NCBI GenBank assembly: GCA_045651205.1
Contig: JAZRSA010000050.1
Location: forward strand, 62,001-126,000
Direction of reading: 5' to 3'
Origin: UMGS1649 sp045651205
GTDB lineage: Bacteria > Bacillota > Clostridia > TANB77 > CAG-465
DNA length: 64,000 nucleotides
Shown here: one piece after another, positions 42,646 through 52,300 of the stretch
How positions within the stretch are numbered: position 1 is the stretch's first letter
How the letters are laid out: every line of letters starts with the position of its first letter
The notes under the pieces: model-generated
What the model saw: the letters and a program-made list of their open reading frames with translations, nothing else
Database searches by the model: none
What the model was told of the DNA's origin: nothing
Program-made: the position numbers and the translations under genes

Positions 42646-42676
42646 AAAACAAGCCATATTTCTATGACTTGTTTTA
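42646..42676 (-). terminator. Terminator of the glycolytic operon
   Basis: Stem AAAACAAG-CATA / TATG-CTTGTTTT with one internal mismatch and a 4-base loop, after the eno stop at 42691. Confidence 0.75.
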
Positions 42677-42690
42677 ACTTTATATTTTTA

Positions 42691-44004
42691 TTATTTTAAA
42701 TTAAAGAATGCATCTAATCCAAGATATTTTGCTTTATCTCCTAATTCTTCTTCAATTCTTAGAAGTTGATTATATTTTGCAACTCTATCTGTTCTAGAAG
42801 GTGCACCTGTTTTAATTTGTCCAGCATTTAACCCTACAACAAGGTCTGCTATTGTAGTATCTTCTGTTTCACCAGAACGATGTGATACAACTGCTGTCAT
42901 ACCGTTATCATTTGCAAGTTTAATTGCTGCTAATGTTTCAGATATTGTTCCTATTTGGTTAACTTTAATTAGTATTGAGTTAGCTACTTTAGTTTCGATA
43001 CCTTTGTTAAGTCTTGATACATTAGTTACAAATAAATCGTCTCCTACTAATTGTATTTTCTTACCTAATCTATCTGTAAGTAGTTTCCAACCTTCCCAAT
43101 CTTCTTCAGCAAGACCATCTTCAAGAGAGATTATTGGATATTTCTCACACATTTTTTCCCAGAAGCTTATCATTTCTTCTACTGTAAATATTTCTCCAGT
43201 TTTCCAGAAGTAGTATGATCCTTCTTTACCTATTTTCTTAGCTTCTTCATACATTTCTGTTGCAGCAGCATCTATTGCTATTCTAAAGTCTTTTCCTGGT
43301 GTATATCCAGCTTTAGTTATTGCTTCAACAATGTATTCTAATGCTTCTTCATCTTTCTTTAAGTTTGGTGCAAATCCACCTTCATCACCAACTGCTGTGC
43401 TGTATCCTTTAGCTTTAAGAACTGCTTTTAGATTGTGGAATACTTCTGCACACCATCTTAAAGCTTCTCTAAAGTTTGGTGCTCCAACTGGCATTACCAT
43501 AAATTCTTGTACGTTAACACTATTATCTGCGTGTTTTCCACCGTTTAATATGTTCATCATTGGGACTGGAAGAGTTACTCCTTCACCATCTCCAATATAT
43601 GTGTGAATGCTAATTTCTTGAGCTTCTGCTGCTGCTCTCATAACTGCCATTGATACACCTAGTATTGCATTTGCTCCTAGTTTACCTTTATTATCTGTTC
43701 CATCTAGTTTGTTCATTAATTCATCTAGTTTTTCTTGTTCTGTTGCATCCATTCCTACTACTTCTTTAGCTATTATATCATTTACATTTGCAACAGCTTT
43801 TAGAACACCTTTACCTAAGTATCTAGCTTTATCTCCATCTCTTAATTCTACAGCTTCAAATGCTCCTGTAGAAGCTCCAGAAGGTACTATTGCTCTTCCT
43901 TTAGCTCCACATTCTAATTTAACTTCTACTTCTACAGTAGGGTTTCCTCTTGAGTCTAAAACTTCTCTTGCGTGTACAACTTTTATTCTCATATCTTTTT
44001 CCAT
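42691..44004 (-). CDS. eno: Enolase
   Basis: A 437-residue enolase of normal length. The N-terminal VHAREVLDSRGNPTVEVEV, the GDEGGFAPNL loop, metal ligands in DAAATEM, SLEDGLAEEDWEGW and VGDDLFVTN, and the late VSHRSGETED segment are all present. It converts 2-phosphoglycerate to phosphoenolpyruvate. It is the last gene of the gap-pgk-orf-tpiA-gpmI-eno operon, 16 bases after gpmI. Confidence 0.97.
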   Translation of the reverse strand: MEKDMRIKVVHAREVLDSRGNPTVEVEVKLECGAKGRAIVPSGASTGAFEAVELRDGDKARYLGKGVLKAVANVNDIIAKEVVGMDATEQEKLDELMNKLDGTDNKGKLGANAILGVSMAVMRAAAEAQEISIHTYIGDGEGVTLPVPMMNILNGGKHADNSVNVQEFMVMPVGAPNFREALRWCAEVFHNLKAVLKAKGYSTAVGDEGGFAPNLKKDEEALEYIVEAITKAGYTPGKDFRIAIDAAATEMYEEAKKIGKEGSYYFWKTGEIFTVEEMISFWEKMCEKYPIISLEDGLAEEDWEGWKLLTDRLGKKIQLVGDDLFVTNVSRLNKGIETKVANSILIKVNQIGTISETLAAIKLANDNGMTAVVSHRSGETEDTTIADLVVGLNAGQIKTGAPSRTDRVAKYNQLLRIEEELGDKAKYLGLDAFFNLK

Positions 44005-44020
44005 ATTCCTTACTTCCTTT

Positions 44021-45559
44021 CTATTTTACTAATGAACGACCTGTCATTTCTTTTGGTTTTGTTAAGCCCATCATATCTATTAATGTTGGTGATACATCTG
44101 TTAATGTTCCACATTCTACTTTAGTATATCTATCTGATACAACTATTATTGGAACATCAAATGTTGTATGCGAAGTAACAACCTCACCAGTAACTAAATC
44201 TACCATTTGCTCACAGTTACCATGGTCTGCAATTATTATTGCTTCTCCACCTACTGAAACTAGTTTGTCTATTACCTTACCAACACATTCATCTACTGCT
44301 TCTACTGCTTTTATTGCAGCATCGAAATCTCCAGTATGTCCAACCATATCTCCATTTGCAAAGTTAACGATTATTACATCATGTTTCTTTCCATCAATCT
44401 CTTCTACTAGTTTATCTGTAACTTCATATGCAGACATTTCTGGTTTAAGGTCATAAGTTGCAACCTTCGGTGATGGAACAAGAATTCTAGATTCACCATT
44501 AAATTCTTTTTCTTCTCCACCATTAAAGAAAAATGTAACATGGGCATATTTTTCTGTTTCAGCTATTCTTAATTGTGTATATCCACGTTTAGCTAAAAAC
44601 TCGCCTAATGTTTCTTTTATTTCTTCTTTTCTAAATGCAACTTTAACAGTATCTAATGTTTCTTCATATTCTGTCATACTGGCATACATAAGGTTTGAAA
44701 GTTTTCCTGTTTTTCTTGTAAACCCAGTAAAGTTTGTATCTTTAAATGCATGAGATATTTCACGTGCTCTATCTGGTCTAAAGTTTGCAAATATTACTGC
44801 ATCTCCAGACTCTACTAAAGCCAAAGGCTTATCTTCTTCATCTACTAGAACTATAGGTTTTATAAACTCATCAAATTCTTGGCATTCATATGAATTTTCT
44901 ATTGCTCTTTCAGCAGATTTAAAATGCTTACCTTCACCTAATGTTAATGCGTTATATGCAAGTTCTACTCTATCCCAACGTTTATCTCTATCCATTACAT
45001 AGTATCTACCTGGGATACTTGCTACTTTACCTACTTCTAGTTCTTTACATTTATTTTCTAATGATCTCATATATTCTACACCTGATGTTGGAGGAGTATC
45101 TCTTCCATCCATAAAAGCATGAATATATACTTTAGATATTCCTTCTCTTTTAGCTAGTTCTAAAAGCGCATAGAAATGTTCTATGTGCGAATGAACCCCA
45201 CCATCAGATAAAAGTCCAAATATATGTAACTTACTATTTTTTTCTTTAACGTGATTTACTGCATCTAAAAGCACTTTATTCTTAAAAAACTCACCTGTTC
45301 TAATCTTTTCTGAGATTAAAGTTAAGTCTTGGTAAATTACTCTTCCTGCACCTATACTCATATGCCCAACTTCAGAATTTCCCATTTGTCCATCTGGAAG
45401 TCCTACACTTAGTCCGCTTGTTTTAAGCGACGCATTTGGATATTTTGCAAATAACTTATCTATATTAGGTGTGTTTGCCGCTTTAAATGCATTACCTCTT
45501 TCATCCTCATTTATGCCAACGCCATCTAAGACCATTAGCACATACTGTTTATCCTTCAT
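44021..45559 (-). CDS. gpmI: 2,3-bisphosphoglycerate-independent phosphoglycerate mutase
   Basis: A 512-residue iPGM of the alkaline-phosphatase superfamily. The metal motif LDGVGINEDERGNA, the phospho-serine context MGNSEVGH (Ser in the catalytic position), DGRDTPP, FANFRPDRAREI and ADHGNCE are present in order. It interconverts 3- and 2-phosphoglycerate using Mn2+. It lies between tpiA (14 bases) and eno (16 bases). A dPGM-like gene is also present at 26721, so there may be two forms of this step. Confidence 0.96.
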   Translation of the reverse strand: MKDKQYVLMVLDGVGINEDERGNAFKAANTPNIDKLFAKYPNASLKTSGLSVGLPDGQMGNSEVGHMSIGAGRVIYQDLTLISEKIRTGEFFKNKVLLDAVNHVKEKNSKLHIFGLLSDGGVHSHIEHFYALLELAKREGISKVYIHAFMDGRDTPPTSGVEYMRSLENKCKELEVGKVASIPGRYYVMDRDKRWDRVELAYNALTLGEGKHFKSAERAIENSYECQEFDEFIKPIVLVDEEDKPLALVESGDAVIFANFRPDRAREISHAFKDTNFTGFTRKTGKLSNLMYASMTEYEETLDTVKVAFRKEEIKETLGEFLAKRGYTQLRIAETEKYAHVTFFFNGGEEKEFNGESRILVPSPKVATYDLKPEMSAYEVTDKLVEEIDGKKHDVIIVNFANGDMVGHTGDFDAAIKAVEAVDECVGKVIDKLVSVGGEAIIIADHGNCEQMVDLVTGEVVTSHTTFDVPIIVVSDRYTKVECGTLTDVSPTLIDMMGLTKPKEMTGRSLVK

Positions 45560-45573
45560 ATTTTTCTCCCTTA

Positions 45574-46326
45574 CTATCTTGCTGCTTTTATTATATTAGT
45601 AAATGTTGGTTTTAAGCTTGCACCACCAACTAGTGCACCATCAATATTTGGCATTTCAAACAACTCTTTTGCGTTAGCTTCATTTACACTTCCGCCGTAT
45701 TGAATTCTAACATTATCTGCTACATTTAATCCGTACATTTTAGCTACATTATATCTAATATGTGAACACATTTCTTCAGATTGTTCTTTTGTAGCTGTCT
45801 TACCTGTACCTATAGCCCATATTGGTTCATATGCTATTATTATTTTATCTACGAATCTTATATCTATATTATCTATAGCAAGTCTTACTTGATCCTCAAT
45901 TCTTCCCATATGAATGTTAGCTTCTCTTTCTTCTAATGTTTCTCCAACACATATTACTGGAGTTATTCCATTTTCTAAAAGAACTTTTGCTTTTTTATTT
46001 ACAGCTTCATCTGTTTCGTTAAAATATTGTCTTCTTTCACTATGACCAATTATACAATATTTAACGCCTGCTTCTTTAAGCATTTCTACGCTTATTTCAC
46101 CAGTGTATGCACCTCTTGGTTCGTAGTGTACATTTTGAGCTGCTATGCCAATATATTCGTTGTCTTTTACAGCATCTACACTTGACCATAATGCTGTATA
46201 TGGCACTGCAAATCCAACTTCAACTTCGTTATCTTTAACTTCTACAGACATAAATCTTAAAAAGTTTTTAGCTTCTTCGGCTGTCATATTCATTTTCCAG
46301 TTTCCTATTACAACTTTTTTACGCAT
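45574..46326 (-). CDS. tpiA: Triosephosphate isomerase
   Basis: A 250-residue TIM barrel. Substrate-binding Asn-Lys is in IGNWKMN, catalytic His in IGHSERR, catalytic Glu in AYEPIWAIGTGKTA, and the phosphate site in YGGSVNEAN and GALVGGASL. It interconverts dihydroxyacetone phosphate and glyceraldehyde 3-phosphate. It is the fourth gene of the glycolytic operon, 12 bases after the small unknown gene. Confidence 0.97.
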   Translation of the reverse strand: MRKKVVIGNWKMNMTAEEAKNFLRFMSVEVKDNEVEVGFAVPYTALWSSVDAVKDNEYIGIAAQNVHYEPRGAYTGEISVEMLKEAGVKYCIIGHSERRQYFNETDEAVNKKAKVLLENGITPVICVGETLEEREANIHMGRIEDQVRLAIDNIDIRFVDKIIIAYEPIWAIGTGKTATKEQSEEMCSHIRYNVAKMYGLNVADNVRIQYGGSVNEANAKELFEMPNIDGALVGGASLKPTFTNIIKAAR

Positions 46327-46338
46327 AATTTTTTCTCC

Positions 46339-46812
46339 TTACTTAACGTAATCTTTTATTTCTAAATCTTCTACCCAATCTGGTTTTAATCTAGAATCTC
46401 TAAATGTGAAATACAGTTTACCTTTTGAATCTAACGACCAATCTCCCATCCAAAAAGAAGGATAAATTATATCTAAATAATCCCAATCTGACGATTTAAA
46501 CATCTTATTGACTTTATCTATCTCTAATTTAAGTTCTTCTTCTGAAGTTATTGTTCCATCTAAAAAATTAGCTGCTACAGCTTGTTCTATATTGTTAAAT
46601 ACTTCTTCAAACTCTTCCATATTTCCTTCTTGTTCATACTGAGTTTTAATACTTAACATTTGTTCATCAGTTAAACTATCTGTTATTTCAGCATTAGGAA
46701 TAATCTCTTTATTGCTGTTTTTATCCCCTAAAAGCATCAAAATACTCACAGCGATAATTATTATCGCCGCAAGTATTATTATAACAAATTTATTTGATGC
46801 TAATTTCTCCAT
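46339..46812 (-). CDS. Unknown single-pass membrane protein inside the glycolytic operon
   Basis: A 157-residue protein I do not recognise. A membrane helix at about 8-28 is followed by an acidic extracytoplasmic domain of about 125 residues with a helical first half and a Trp/Asp/Phe-rich second half (WMGDWSLDSKGKLYFTF). GGAGA precedes the ATG. It lies 15 bases after pgk and 12 before tpiA, so it is co-transcribed with central glycolysis. Nothing in its sequence suggests a glycolytic role. Confidence 0.65.
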   Translation of the reverse strand: MEKLASNKFVIIILAAIIIIAVSILMLLGDKNSNKEIIPNAEITDSLTDEQMLSIKTQYEQEGNMEEFEEVFNNIEQAVAANFLDGTITSEEELKLEIDKVNKMFKSSDWDYLDIIYPSFWMGDWSLDSKGKLYFTFRDSRLKPDWVEDLEIKDYVK

Positions 46813-46827
46813 TTAATTCTCCTACTA

Positions 46828-48006
46828 TTATTTGTCATTAAGAGCAACTATACCCGGAAGTTCTTTTCCTTCCATAAATTCTAGTGATGCTCCGCCACCT
46901 GTTGATACATGTGTCATTTCATGTTCTAGACCTGCTTTAGCTACTGCTGATGCACTATCTCCACCGCCTATTATTGTTTCAGCGTTAGATTCTGCCATAG
47001 CTTTAGCTACTGCATTTGTTCCAGTTGCAAATTTCTTAAACTCAAATACTCCAACTGGTCCATTCCATACAACTGTTCCAGCACCTTTAATTACTTCTGT
47101 GAATAGTTCTATAGATTTAGGTCCAATATCCATTCCTTGGTATCCATCAGGTATATTCATTGATTCTACTACTATGCTATCTGCATCTTCTGCAAATTCT
47201 ACAGCTGCTACTGTATCTATTGGAAGTACAACTTTTACATTCTTTTCCTTAGCTTTAGCAAGTATTTCTTTAGCAACTTCTATCTTGTCCTCTTCAAGTA
47301 TAGAATTACCAATGTTACCACCTAATGCTTTAACGAATGTATATGTCATTCCACCACCAATTATTATTGTGTCTACTTTTTCTAAAAGATTTAAAAGCAC
47401 TGCTATTTTAGATGATACTTTAGCACCACCAATTATTGCAACTAATGGTCTCTTAGGATTATCTATTGCATCTCCTAAAGCTTTTAATTCTTTTTCTATT
47501 AAGAAACCACATACAGCTGGTAAATGTTTTGCAACACCTTCTGTTGAAGCGTGTGCTCTATGTGCAGTTCCAAATGCATCATTTACATAGATATCTGCTA
47601 AACTAGCAAGTTCTTTTGCAAATGTTTCATCATTTGCTTCTTCTTCAGCAAATCTTCTAACATTTTCTAGTAATACTACATCACCAGGTTCCATATTAGA
47701 GATAACAGCTTTAGCGTTATCTCCAATTATTTCTGGTATAAGTGTTACTGGCTTTTCTAGATATTCACCTAAACGAACTGCTACTGGCGCTATTGAAAGT
47801 TTTTCTTTAGTCTTACCTATGTGAGAGCAAAGAATTACTTTCGCATCATTATTTATTAAATATTTTATAGTATTTAATGATTCTCTAATTCTTTTATCGT
47901 TTGTTATTGTAGTTTTTGTTTCTAAATCTAAAGGAACATTAAAATCTACTCTAACTAAAACTCTTTTATTAGATACATCAATATCTCTAACACTTTTTTT
48001 ATTCAT
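46828..48006 (-). CDS. pgk: Phosphoglycerate kinase
   Basis: A 392-residue PGK. The N-terminal RVLVRVDFNVPL, the GIGKTKEK-like CSHIGKTKEK, LENVRRFAEEEAND and the AIIGGAKVSSK hinge are present. The nucleotide domain has VWNGPVGVFEF and the C-terminal GGGDSASAV and STGGGASLEF. It makes ATP from 1,3-bisphosphoglycerate. It is the second gene of the operon, 26 bases after gap. Confidence 0.97.
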   Translation of the reverse strand: MNKKSVRDIDVSNKRVLVRVDFNVPLDLETKTTITNDKRIRESLNTIKYLINNDAKVILCSHIGKTKEKLSIAPVAVRLGEYLEKPVTLIPEIIGDNAKAVISNMEPGDVVLLENVRRFAEEEANDETFAKELASLADIYVNDAFGTAHRAHASTEGVAKHLPAVCGFLIEKELKALGDAIDNPKRPLVAIIGGAKVSSKIAVLLNLLEKVDTIIIGGGMTYTFVKALGGNIGNSILEEDKIEVAKEILAKAKEKNVKVVLPIDTVAAVEFAEDADSIVVESMNIPDGYQGMDIGPKSIELFTEVIKGAGTVVWNGPVGVFEFKKFATGTNAVAKAMAESNAETIIGGGDSASAVAKAGLEHEMTHVSTGGGASLEFMEGKELPGIVALNDK

Positions 48007-48032
48007 ATATTTTTATCCTCTTAAACAACCTC

Positions 48033-49043
48033 TTATTTATTATCTACTTCATACATATGTGCTACTAAATCTAACACTTTGTTTGAGTAACCCCATTCAT
48101 TATCATACCAAGCAACTAGTTTTACGAATGTATCAGATAATTGAATACCTGCTTTAACATCGAATATGCTTGTGTGTGGATCATGTATAAAGTCTGAAGA
48201 AACTGTATCTTCTTCTGTGTAAGACATAATTCCTTTTAATTCACCATCACATGCTTCTTTAACTGCTGCAACTATTTCATCATATTTTGCAGGAGTTTTT
48301 AATCTACATGTTAAGTCTACTACAGATACGTCTAGAGTTGGAACTCTAAATGACATACCAGTAAGTTTTCCATTAAGTTCAGGAATAACTTTACCAACAG
48401 CTTTAGCTGCTCCTGTTGATGAAGGTATAATATTGTATGTTGCTGCTCTTCCGCCTCTCCAGTCTTTGTTTGATGAACCATCAACTGTTTTTTGAGTTGC
48501 AGTTACAGAGTGAACTGTAGTCATTAATCCTTCTTCTATTCCAAATTTATCATTTACAACTTTAGCAAGAGGTGCTAAGCAGTTTGTTGTACAAGATGCG
48601 TTAGATACAACTACCATATCTTTAGTGTATGTATCGTGGTTTACACCCATAACAAACATAGGTGAGTTATCTTTTGCTGGTGCAGAGATAACTATCTTTT
48701 TAGCTCCACCTGTTAAGTGAGCTGATGCTTTTTCATAAGTTGTGAATGCACCTGAAGATTCAACAATGTATTCTGCTCCTGAATCTCTCCAAGGTATTTC
48801 ATTAGGATCTTTGAAATTGTATACAAGTATTTTCTTGCCATCTACAACTAAAGCTCCATCTTCAACTTTAATTTCTTTATTTAATTTTCCATGTATTGTG
48901 TCATATTGTAACATGTACTTCATGTATTCTAGATCTATAAAAGGATCATTTACTGCTACTACATCTACATTTTCCCTTTCTAGCGATGCTCTCATTACTA
49001 ATCTTCCGATTCTTCCGAATCCATTTATTCCAACTTTTATCAT
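48033..49043 (-). CDS. gap: Glyceraldehyde-3-phosphate dehydrogenase
   Basis: A 336-residue phosphorylating GAPDH. The NAD-binding GINGFGRIGRL, the catalytic Cys in SNASCTTNCLAP, TATQKTVDGSS and WYDNEWGYSNKV are clear. Asp in VAVNDPF fits NAD rather than NADP. It oxidises glyceraldehyde 3-phosphate. It is the first gene of the operon, with an AAGGAGG site and the promoter at 49073-49101. No CggR-like regulator gene precedes it. Confidence 0.97.
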   Translation of the reverse strand: MIKVGINGFGRIGRLVMRASLERENVDVVAVNDPFIDLEYMKYMLQYDTIHGKLNKEIKVEDGALVVDGKKILVYNFKDPNEIPWRDSGAEYIVESSGAFTTYEKASAHLTGGAKKIVISAPAKDNSPMFVMGVNHDTYTKDMVVVSNASCTTNCLAPLAKVVNDKFGIEEGLMTTVHSVTATQKTVDGSSNKDWRGGRAATYNIIPSSTGAAKAVGKVIPELNGKLTGMSFRVPTLDVSVVDLTCRLKTPAKYDEIVAAVKEACDGELKGIMSYTEEDTVSSDFIHDPHTSIFDVKAGIQLSDTFVKLVAWYDNEWGYSNKVLDLVAHMYEVDNK

Positions 49044-49072
49044 ATAAAAACCTCCTTAAATTGGCTAACTAT

Positions 49073-49101
49073 ATTTTATATCACTAATATTTATTTTGCA
49101 A
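49073..49101 (-). promoter_or_regulatory. Sigma-A promoter of the glycolytic operon
   Basis: TTGCAA (49096-49101) and TAAAAT (49073-49078) on the minus strand with a 17-base spacer, about 30 bases before gap. An inverted repeat AACTTA / TAAGTT (49122-49139) lies upstream and could be a regulator site. Confidence 0.7.
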
Positions 49102-49162
49102 TACTTGTGAGACTTTTATAACTTATTTTTTTAAGTTATTTATATGTATATTTTAACATACA

Positions 49163-49192
49163 AAAAACAGGGTATATTTCATCCCTGTTTTT
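49163..49192 (-). terminator. Terminator of the gene at 49208
   Basis: Stem AAAAACAGGG / CCCTGTTTTT with a 10-base loop, just after the stop at 49208. Confidence 0.8.
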
Positions 49193-49207
49193 GTGTTTAA
49201 GCACACA

Positions 49208-50095
49208 TCAAATATAAACCGTTCCGTCATTCATAATTGCACACTCTGCATCTATATATACAATTTCATTTAAATATTTACTTATTTCTAACTTTTGATA
49301 ACCATATTTTTCTTTAACATCTGCATATTTTTTTACTTCTTCTTCATTTAATAAACAATATTTATATATTGCGTTATTTGTTCGAATAAATTGATAATCT
49401 AATAATACTACTTGCTCATTGTTTGGTACTTCACCATTTTTATATTCATCAGCAAATGGATTTATATTATACTCAGCAGTATTATCATAATCCCAATTAT
49501 ATATAATATTATCTTTTAGAACTTGTATATAAAAATGGCCTTCACTTATTATCATATCATATTTTATCTTTTTTAGCGCTCTTATAATTTCGTTACTTCT
49601 AAACATAATGTCATTTGGCAATTCTTTTTCTTTTGTTATCTTATCATTTATTGTGTCTACCTTTAATATTGTATAATCTTTCATTACAAACCAGTAATCT
49701 TCACAATTTTCATCTACAATGCCCACTGCAATTTCTCCAGTAATTTTAGAACTCAACTTTAACACATGCGATTCATTAGAAAACTTCTTACCTAAATTAA
49801 ATTTGATTATTGAGCCATCATTTTTTACTATAAGTTTAGTAGCTGTGATATCATCAGATACAAGATATTTAACATTATTAAAATCATCTACATTAACTTT
49901 TATCTTTTCATCAAATAAATAACCTTCTTTTTCAAATTCTTTTGTTTTCTTATCTTTTTCAGTCACTTTATTTTCTTCATTATTTGTATTTCCATAAAAA
50001 TGTTTACTTACTTTTTCCATTCCATTTGAATACCCTAACGAATATGCACAAACTAAACAAATAACTATAATAACACCCACAATTATTTTCTTCAT
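49208..50095 (-). CDS. Unknown secreted or membrane-anchored protein
   Basis: A 295-residue protein with an N-terminal membrane helix (about 4-22, KIIVGVIIVICLVCAYSLGY) and a largely beta extracytoplasmic domain. The domain has repeated short strand patterns around YLVSDD, AVGIVDENCEDYWFVMKD and YIDAECAIMNDGTVYI. These resemble solitary beta-propeller-like or YncE-like blades, but I cannot name a family. The start at 50093-50095 is set by GGGAGG. A further 23 codons upstream are open but have no site. It has its own terminator. Confidence 0.6.
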   Translation of the reverse strand: MKKIIVGVIIVICLVCAYSLGYSNGMEKVSKHFYGNTNNEENKVTEKDKKTKEFEKEGYLFDEKIKVNVDDFNNVKYLVSDDITATKLIVKNDGSIIKFNLGKKFSNESHVLKLSSKITGEIAVGIVDENCEDYWFVMKDYTILKVDTINDKITKEKELPNDIMFRSNEIIRALKKIKYDMIISEGHFYIQVLKDNIIYNWDYDNTAEYNINPFADEYKNGEVPNNEQVVLLDYQFIRTNNAIYKYCLLNEEEVKKYADVKEKYGYQKLEISKYLNEIVYIDAECAIMNDGTVYI

Positions 50096-50148
50096 ATTCT
50101 CCCTCCCATTAATAACACTAATATTATACAACTGTTTTATAAAAAATA

Positions 50149-50177
50149 AAAGTAACAGATACAATTTCTGTTACTTT
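50149..50177 (-). terminator. Terminator of the SNase-to-50185 unit
   Basis: Perfect 11-bp stem AAAGTAACAGA / TCTGTTACTTT with a 7-base loop, directly after the stop at 50185. Confidence 0.85.
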
Positions 50178-50184
50178 ACTTATC

Positions 50185-50991
50185 TTAATAATTTATTTGT
50201 TCTACTTCTACAAGATAATATGACTTGCCATCTTTCTTTAATGTATATCTTAGAACTGGCATTTCATCTCTATGGTCGCTAATCCATATTTCTTCTTTTT
50301 CCATATCTTCATAGCTATCAAAAATATGAACTAAGTCATTACCATTTTTATCTCCTATTACTACTTGCATTTTTGTATTTTCAAAGTCTATATCACCATA
50401 TTCATCTGTAACTATATTGTCTTCATCATAGTTGTATACTCCAGATAGCATATATGTATATACATAGTAATATTCTTTTGTTTCAGTTGCATTCATAAAT
50501 ATTTGTTTATTAAACATTCCACCATATCCTATTGGTATTACAGAATACGATTTAGATTCTTCATCATAAAAGAATATTGATTTATTAATGTCTGGTTCTG
50601 TTACTTCTTTTGTATTTATCTTTGCATCTTTACCAAATAACTTTTTTACATATTTATTTACATTAGCTTCAGAATAATCAAAATCCTCTTCTTCATCCAT
50701 CATCTTATGAAGCGTTGCGTCCATTATGAAAAAACTAGAAAACGGTGCTATCTCTTCATAATATATTTTGGGTATAAATTCAAACAATTCATTTTGCATT
50801 GCTTTAGCTAAATCTTTTTCATCATCATCTATTTTAGATGGTGCTTTACCTGTAAGTTCACCTGTACTATTATTATTGTTTGTAACATTATTTACCGGTG
50901 GTTTATCCTTTCCTGTAAATATTATTATTCCAAGACAAACAACAACTATTAGTGTAATTACTGCTATTATTGTTATTTTCTTCTTATCCAT
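50185..50991 (-). CDS. Unknown membrane-anchored protein
   Basis: A 268-residue protein with a single membrane helix (about 6-27), a polar Asn-rich linker, and an acidic extracytoplasmic domain of about 210 residues with many Tyr, Asp and Glu. I do not recognise the family. A GGAGAG site precedes the ATG. It lies 13 bases after the thermonuclease gene and is probably co-transcribed with it. Confidence 0.6.
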   Translation of the reverse strand: MDKKKITIIAVITLIVVVCLGIIIFTGKDKPPVNNVTNNNNSTGELTGKAPSKIDDDEKDLAKAMQNELFEFIPKIYYEEIAPFSSFFIMDATLHKMMDEEEDFDYSEANVNKYVKKLFGKDAKINTKEVTEPDINKSIFFYDEESKSYSVIPIGYGGMFNKQIFMNATETKEYYYVYTYMLSGVYNYDEDNIVTDEYGDIDFENTKMQVVIGDKNGNDLVHIFDSYEDMEKEEIWISDHRDEMPVLRYTLKKDGKSYYLVEVEQINY

Positions 50992-51004
50992 TTTCTCTCC
51001 TTAT

Positions 51005-51565
51005 CTACTCATTCCATAATCCAACTTTATTTTCTCTTGCTTCTTTTTGTATTTCCTTAAATTCTTCTACATATTTAACATTTGGTGGATATGTTGCAAT
51101 TTTAGCATATCCTATTTCTAATAAATGCTTATTATACATTTCGCCATCTATATATACATATGCAAGAAGTCTTCCATACTTATCTCTTTCGCTAACATCA
51201 AATTCTAATTTAACTGTTTTTCCGTTTAATTTAGATTTAGTATAATCTGACACCAATATACCCTCTTTAGTATTTTTTGCTTTATCTACATGTACACTTT
51301 CAGGTGTATCTACTCCTATTAATCTTACCTTTTCTTCTTTACCATTAAAGTCTACAACAAAAGTGTCTCCATCAACAACTCTAACTACTTTGTATTCGTT
51401 TAATTTGTTAACATCAGTGTATGCATTTGATTCTGTAACAACCTTATTACTACTATCTAAGTATTTATCTAAATCTACATAACCAGCTTGGTCTAACACT
51501 ACTAATACTAATGCTAATACCCCTGTTATTATTCCACTAATTAACTTTTTTTGTTTCTTTTTCAT
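51005..51565 (-). CDS. Thermonuclease (SNase) family protein, membrane anchored
   Basis: A 186-residue protein with an N-terminal anchor or signal (about 9-25) and a staphylococcal-nuclease OB fold from about 55. Active-site residues are present: Asp65/Asp67 in VVDGDTF, Arg81 and Glu89 in VRLIGVDTPES, and the second Arg in ERDKYGRLLAYVY. It should be a Ca2+-dependent extracellular DNA/RNA nuclease. GAGGAG precedes the ATG. It follows the YiiX-like gene by about 30 bases. Confidence 0.9.
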   Translation of the reverse strand: MKKKQKKLISGIITGVLALVLVVLDQAGYVDLDKYLDSSNKVVTESNAYTDVNKLNEYKVVRVVDGDTFVVDFNGKEEKVRLIGVDTPESVHVDKAKNTKEGILVSDYTKSKLNGKTVKLEFDVSERDKYGRLLAYVYIDGEMYNKHLLEIGYAKIATYPPNVKYVEEFKEIQKEARENKVGLWNE

Positions 51566-51598
51566 TTGTTCTCCTCATAAAAATGGTATCACAAAACA

Positions 51599-52204
51599 TT
51601 AAATATTGCAATTTAACTGTTTTCTTTTACTTAATTTAATATTGTTCTTTTCCATTTGTTTTAATTCTTTATCTGTAAATTTTACTCTATATCTATAATT
51701 CCTTAAAAGTCCTTTATATATACTCTTATGTGGAATCACATAAAAATGTTCCGGTTGTATTATTTCTGGCAATCCCTCTACTATACCAGCTTCTTCTAAT
51801 ACATATTTTACAAACTCTGCACAATACAAATGATTCTCTTTTTGTATCTTTTTATTTATACTTACTGCAAATAATCCTGGTATATTAAATTTATATTTTT
51901 CTTTTTCAGCTTCTATTTTTAATATTATTTGTTCTAGTTTAGCATATTGTTCATCTGTAACTCTAACTCTTAAAACTTCAGATGTTGTATTTCTAAATCT
52001 ATAAAATGTTCCGCTATGTATATGTTCATGTACAAACCCACCAATAAAAGTATTGTATGGATTTAATCTACCAAAACTATACATTCTTTCTAACTCTTTA
52101 TCTAGCGCTATAGACACATGGCCAAATTCTTTTCTAGTATAAAATTTTACTATTCTTGAAACTATAGTGCCTGTCATCGTTAATACTATATATATACTTC
52201 TCAT
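51599..52204 (-). CDS. YiiX/YebB-like permuted NlpC/P60 cysteine hydrolase-like protein
   Basis: A 201-residue protein. His29 in EFGHVSIALD and Cys128 in HLYCAEFVKYVLEEAG match the circularly permuted papain-like (YiiX/YaeF) arrangement, with His before Cys. A Glu next to the Cys completes a plausible triad. Related proteins are amide or thioester hydrolases of unclear substrate. There is no signal peptide. AGGGGA precedes the ATG. It may be an operon with the SNase gene. Confidence 0.6.
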   Translation of the reverse strand: MRSIYIVLTMTGTIVSRIVKFYTRKEFGHVSIALDKELERMYSFGRLNPYNTFIGGFVHEHIHSGTFYRFRNTTSEVLRVRVTDEQYAKLEQIILKIEAEKEKYKFNIPGLFAVSINKKIQKENHLYCAEFVKYVLEEAGIVEGLPEIIQPEHFYVIPHKSIYKGLLRNYRYRVKFTDKELKQMEKNNIKLSKRKQLNCNI

Positions 52205-52247
52205 ATTCCCCTACTTCCTCAAGTATGTATATTATACACGAAAAAAA

Positions 52248-52268
52248 GCGAGATTTCAACAATCTCGC
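52248..52268 (-). terminator. Terminator of the gene at 52301
   Basis: Perfect 8-bp stem GCGAGATT / AATCTCGC with a 5-base loop followed by seven or more T on the minus strand. Confidence 0.85.
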
Positions 52269-52300
52269 CTTGTTTGTCAATTTATATACTTGTTATTTTA

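Noticed and set aside
46832..47590. Long plus-strand open frames opposite pgk and many other genes (for example 828-1493, 2093-2923)
   Set aside because: They are antisense shadows of well-supported genes, with biased composition and no ribosome-binding sites.
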